Part shown: piece by piece, positions 6,290 to 8,094 of the stretch
How the letters are laid out: the number at the start of each line of letters is the position of its first letter
How positions within the stretch are numbered: the first letter of the stretch is position 1
DNA from: Vulcanimicrobiota bacterium
GTDB lineage: Bacteria; Vulcanimicrobiota; Vulcanimicrobiia; Vulcanimicrobiales; Vulcanimicrobiaceae
Assembly (NCBI GenBank): GCA_019233415.1
Contig: JAFAMK010000152.1
Coordinates: 1 to 8,094, forward strand
DNA: 8,094 bases
Direction: 5' to 3'
Program-made: the position numbers and the translations under genes
The notes under the pieces: generated by a model
What the model saw: only the letters and a program-made list of their open reading frames with translations
Database searches by the model: none
What the model was told of the DNA's origin: nothing

Positions 6290-6679
6290 GTGTCGGGCCG
6301 GCACCACGCCCTCACCCTGGCCGAGCTCCAGGAGCAAATCTTCCAGCGCGAGGGCTTCCGCGTCTCGTTCGTCCCGTTCGGCGCCGGGGATCATCCGCTG
6401 CCGCCGTACGAGTACCCCGTCATGGCGCCGAACGGGTGGCACGTCTCCGACTGGCGGCGCGTGCGGCTCGCGCCGTACGTCGTCTCGTTCCGCGACGTCG
6501 TCGTCTACCGCGGCGACGGCGAGCGGATCACGACCGATCAGAAGCTCGGTCATTTGCGCGACACCTACTACGCCGCGCAGTACGGCACGCTCGCGCCGCA
6601 AGCGGCCGCGCTAGGCGCGACCGCTGCGGAGCTGAGTCCACTTCCACCCGTTCGTGACCGTCGGGCTGCGCGTCAGTAG
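6290..6679 (+). CDS. Hypothetical protein, 129 residues, probably leaderless
   Basis: I do not recognise a family. The soluble-looking protein has no signal peptide or membrane segment. It begins with a helical stretch (LTLAELQEQIFQREGF, 8-23). An aromatic, Pro-rich middle follows (VSFVPFGAGDHPLPPYEYPV, 25-44, then NGWHVSDWRRVRLAPYVVSF), then VVVYRGDGERITTDQKLGHLRDTYYAAQYG (70-99), and a low-complexity Ala/Pro/Arg tail. The start is the GTG at 6290, because a TACAAT -10 box lies 6 bases before it and no Shine-Dalgarno is present. The frame is also open further upstream, but there it runs antiparallel to nothing meaningful and only shadows the binding-protein gene. The composition and aromatic-rich core look like real coding sequence. 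It sits 26 bp after the binding-protein gene but probably has its own promoter. Its end overlaps the end of the convergent gene by 7 bp. Confidence 0.72.
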   Translation: MSGRHHALTLAELQEQIFQREGFRVSFVPFGAGDHPLPPYEYPVMAPNGWHVSDWRRVRLAPYVVSFRDVVVYRGDGERITTDQKLGHLRDTYYAAQYGTLAPQAAALGATAAELSPLPPVRDRRAARQ

Positions 6680-7230
6680 CGGTAGCCGTTCCCGATCACG
6701 TCGATCTCGTTCGCGTTGAACGAGCCGTCGCCGTTGCGGTTGCCGATGACGCGCACGCGCATCCCGGGATTGAGGTTGGTCCCGGTCGGGTTGATGACGG
6801 TCCCGTCGTGCAATTCGACGTGCAGGCCGTTGTTCAGGTACAGGTTGTACGGCGAGAACGACGAGACGGTCCCGTTCAGCGTGCCGCTGTAGCCGTAGTT
6901 GCCGCGGCCGTAGTTGTCGTTGCCGCCGCGCCCGTAGCCGTTGTTGTACCCGTTGTTGTAGTTGTTGTTGTATGGGTAGTTGTTGTTGTAGTTGTTCGGA
7001 CGATTGCGGTCGTCGCGGTCGTGATGATCGCGATCGTCGTGGTTTTGCCAGCGGCCGTTGTTCCACTGGCCGTTGCTGCGGTTCACGCAGACGCCGTTGT
7101 TGTTCCATTGGCCCGGCGGGCAGCCGTAGTTGTTGGGATAGGTGTTTTGGTCGGGCGCCGCGAGGGCGATCGACGGGACCGCGATCAGCGCGGCCGCGGC
7201 CAGCGCTCGGACGATCGAAAGGTTCCGCAT
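6673..7230 (-). CDS. Secreted Asn/Tyr-rich protein with DUF5666-like C-terminal domain
   Basis: A 185-residue exported protein of unknown role. A Sec signal peptide is clear: MRNLSIVRALAAAALIAVPS, then ALAA, with cleavage near residue 24. Then comes a Cys pair in GCPPGQW...GVCV (Cys37, Cys48), a type of motif seen in many small periplasmic proteins, and a charged His/Asp/Arg stretch (HDDRDHHDRDDRNR, 63-76). Next is an Asn/Tyr/Gly low-complexity segment (79-115) built on NNY and NNGY units. The C-terminal part (116-180) reads SGTLNGTVSSFSP, LHVELHDGTVINPTG, LNPGMRVRVIG and SFNANEIDV. This is the beta-rich pattern of DUF5666/OB-like domains, where a G-x-V strand is followed by T-x-I and G-x-x-V-x-V-x-G. 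The ATG has GGAG 9 bases upstream (7240-7243). A role in the cell envelope or in metal or nucleic acid binding can only be guessed. Confidence 0.85.
   Translation of the reverse strand: MRNLSIVRALAAAALIAVPSIALAAPDQNTYPNNYGCPPGQWNNNGVCVNRSNGQWNNGRWQNHDDRDHHDRDDRNRPNNYNNNYPYNNNYNNGYNNGYGRGGNDNYGRGNYGYSGTLNGTVSSFSPYNLYLNNGLHVELHDGTVINPTGTNLNPGMRVRVIGNRNGDGSFNANEIDVIGNGYRY
6940..6997 (-). repeat. Codon-level microsatellite of AAC/TAC triplets
   Basis: On the plus strand this is a run of GTT/GTA triplets (for example GTTGTTGTAGTTGTTGTTGT), encoding the NNY-type low-complexity part of the secreted protein. Such a tract can change length by replication slippage in whole triplets without breaking the frame. 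It is also far less GC-rich than the surrounding sequence. Confidence 0.7.
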
Positions 7231-7239
7231 GAGTACATT

Positions 7240-7243
7240 CTCC
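7240..7243 (-). promoter_or_regulatory. Shine-Dalgarno of the secreted-protein gene
   Basis: On the minus strand GGAG precedes the ATG by 9 bases (GGAGAATGTACTCATG), supporting the chosen start. Confidence 0.55.
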
Positions 7244-7383
7244 AGGAAAGCGAGCCGCCGTGGGGCGTCTGGAGGTGAAACGCGCTCTCTGTCATGAGAA
7301 TGCTGTGAGGTAGCATAGAACGTACCCTTTCATTCTTTCTTCATTCCGAGCGACTACGCAACAAAACTCGCACCCTCAGACGC

Positions 7384-7390
7384 GAAAGGA
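7384..7390 (+). promoter_or_regulatory. Shine-Dalgarno of the VOC gene
   Basis: GAAAGGA sits 7 bases before the GTG at 7398 and fixes that start. Confidence 0.65.
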
Positions 7391-7397
7391 TACTCTC

Positions 7398-7748
7398 GTG
7401 GCAAATCCGTTCGTCCATATCGAGCTGCACACGGCCGAGGTCGCGAAGGCGCGCACGTTCTACGACGAGCTGTTCGACTGGGAGCTTCAGGACGTCCCGA
7501 TGGGCGACTTCACCTACACGACGATCAGCGTGGGGGAGGGTGGCGTCGGCGGCGGCATGATGCAGAACCCCGTCCCGTCCGCCTGGCTGCCGTACGTCTC
7601 CGTCGACGACGTCGAGGCATCGACGAAGAAGGCGGTCGACCTCGGCGGCCGCGTCGTCGTCCCCGTGACGACAATGGCGCCGGGGACGTTCAGCATCGTC
7701 GCCGACCCGACCGGCGCGACCTTCGGCCTCTGGAAAGGGAAGGGCTAG
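7398..7748 (+). CDS. VOC-superfamily (glyoxalase-fold) protein
   Basis: A 116-residue single-module protein of the vicinal oxygen chelate superfamily. Seen: the opening VHIELHTAEVAKARTFYDEL (6-25) and LFDWEL, the typical beta-alpha start with His7 as a possible metal ligand; YTTISVGEGGVGGGMM (39-54); WLPYVSVDDVEASTKKAVDLGG, the second-repeat helix; and the end APGTFSIVADPTGATFGLWK, the common VADPxGA-F-xLW signature of small VOC proteins. Members include glyoxalases, bleomycin-resistance proteins and dioxygenases, and many short ones have no known substrate. The function is therefore unassigned. The GTG start is fixed by GAAAGGA 7 bases upstream. It is transcribed away from the secreted-protein gene and convergent with the DAHP synthase gene, from which it is separated by 22 bp with no clear terminator. 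Nothing ties it to the pca operon. Confidence 0.92.
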   Translation: MANPFVHIELHTAEVAKARTFYDELFDWELQDVPMGDFTYTTISVGEGGVGGGMMQNPVPSAWLPYVSVDDVEASTKKAVDLGGRVVVPVTTMAPGTFSIVADPTGATFGLWKGKG

Positions 7749-7770
7749 CGCCGAGACGGACGAGCTGACG

Positions 7771-8094
7771 CTAGACCGCCGTGTAGACCGACGGGATGCG
7801 CGCCAGCTCGTCCATGATCTGCGCGAAGTCGCCGAAGGTCAGGGCCTGGTCGGCGTCGCTCTTCGCCTCGCTCGGGTTCGGGTGGACTTCGATCAGGAGG
7901 CCGTGGGCACCGACCGCCTTCGCGGCGCGGCAGAGCGGCGCGATCCAGCGCCGCACCCCGACGCCGTGCGACGGATCGACCATCACCGGCAGGTGCGTGC
8001 GCTCGCGCAGCACCGGGACCGCCGAGAGGTCGAGCGTGTTGCGCGTCGCGGTCTCGAAGGTGCGAATCCCGCGCTCGCACAGGATCACGTTCGG
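7771..8094 (-). CDS. aroF: 3-deoxy-7-phosphoheptulonate (DAHP) synthase, C-terminal part (5' end outside window)
   Basis: Condenses phosphoenolpyruvate and erythrose 4-phosphate to DAHP, the entry to the shikimate pathway. The last 107 residues are visible and the frame runs to the window edge, so the start is missing. Motifs are those of the short-type (Bacillus/Thermotoga-like, type I beta) enzyme: CERGIRTFETATRNTLDLSA, LPVMVDPSHGVGVRRW with the metal-binding His of DPSHG, GLLIEVHPNPSEAKSDADQAL with the metal-binding Glu and Asp, and the terminal helix FAQIMDEL. An N-terminal regulatory domain (FeSII/ACT-like or chorismate mutase) cannot be judged. The symbol could equally be aroG or aroA(f) depending on the naming scheme. 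It ends convergent with the VOC gene. Both genes end in CTAGCG, which makes a perfect 6-bp inverted repeat around the junction. Confidence 0.95.
   Translation of the reverse strand, partial: PNVILCERGIRTFETATRNTLDLSAVPVLRERTHLPVMVDPSHGVGVRRWIAPLCRAAKAVGAHGLLIEVHPNPSEAKSDADQALTFGDFAQIMDELARIPSVYTAV

Larger units (their letters stand above)
7231..7397. other. Divergent intergenic region with AT-rich stretch and heptamer direct repeat
   Basis: This 167-bp region lies between the divergent starts of the secreted-protein gene and the VOC gene, so it must hold promoters for both. The stretch around 7290-7370 is clearly richer in A and T than the coding sequence. Possible -10 boxes are TAGCAT (7311-7316, plus) and TATGCT (minus, over 7312-7317), but neither has a convincing -35 partner. 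TTCATTC occurs twice (7329-7335 and 7340-7346) with an 11-bp period, as in binding sites of OmpR/PhoB-type regulators. CTGTCAT, identical to a PhoB half-site, is at 7289-7295 but has no good partner 11 bp away. No credible small ORF was found. Confidence 0.5.

Noticed and set aside
6808..7278. Val-rich plus-strand frame opposite the secreted protein, resembling a membrane protein
   Set aside because: The Val runs are only the reverse complement of the AAC/TAC repeat. The minus-strand frame has a signal peptide, Shine-Dalgarno and a recognisable domain.
7275..7313. A 12-codon frame (GTG to TAG) in the divergent intergenic region, considered as a leader peptide
   Set aside because: No spaced Shine-Dalgarno, no regulatory codon run, and no hairpins typical of attenuation.
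7745..7774. Perfect 6-bp inverted repeat CTAGCG/CGCTAG around the convergent ends of the VOC and DAHP synthase genes, considered as a bidirectional terminator
   Set aside because: The stem is short, the loop is 18 bases and there is no T-run. The repeat arises largely because both genes end in TAG with the same flanking bases.
1..8094. Mobile elements, CRISPR arrays, tRNA/rRNA genes, defence systems
   Set aside because: No transposase or integrase motifs, spaced repeats or RNA gene sequences were seen. Nearly all bases are accounted for by ordinary metabolic and housekeeping genes.

Overview
The window is a compact, very GC-rich bacterial segment with almost no intergenic space and third codon positions dominated by G and C. 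There are no RNA genes, mobile elements or CRISPR arrays. Gene content alone does not fix the organism. The base composition, overlapping genes, a probable leaderless gene and the secreted Asn/Tyr-rich protein would fit a soil lineage such as Eremiobacterota (WPS-2), but this is a low-confidence guess. Actinobacteria, Deinococcota and Proteobacteria are not excluded.

Bases 1-6263 are one plus-strand run of eight genes, most joined by overlaps or gaps of a few bases: the 3' end of an acyl-CoA synthetase (AMP-dependent ligase), a GntR/FCD-family regulator, pcaD, pcaC, pcaH, pcaG, pcaB, and a Liv-type ABC transporter substrate-binding protein. The five enzymes (PcaHG forming one) carry protocatechuate to 3-oxoadipate. 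PcaHG opens the ring to 3-carboxy-cis,cis-muconate, PcaB cyclises it to 4-carboxymuconolactone, PcaC decarboxylates that to the enol-lactone, and PcaD hydrolyses it. The steps below 3-oxoadipate (pcaIJ, pcaF) are not in the window. The ligase may activate an upstream aromatic acid, the substrate-binding protein may capture an aromatic acid outside the membrane, and the GntR protein is the obvious candidate regulator.

Bases 6264-6679 hold a 129-residue protein I do not recognise. A sigma70-like promoter sits so close to its GTG that its mRNA would be leaderless. It ends tail to tail, overlapping by 7 bp, with a minus-strand gene (6673-7230) for a secreted Asn/Tyr/Gly-rich protein with a DUF5666-like C-terminal domain. 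A 167-bp divergent intergenic region (7231-7397), visibly more AT-rich than the rest, separates that gene from a small VOC/glyoxalase-fold protein (7398-7748).

Bases 7771-8094 are the C-terminal part of a minus-strand DAHP synthase (first step of the shikimate pathway), cut by the window edge.

The most interesting points are the GntR-type regulator and lone aromatic-type binding protein built into a translationally coupled pca operon, the putative leaderless orphan gene, the replaced A10 lysine in the ligase, and the low-complexity secreted protein. I see no clearly new defence or mobile system.
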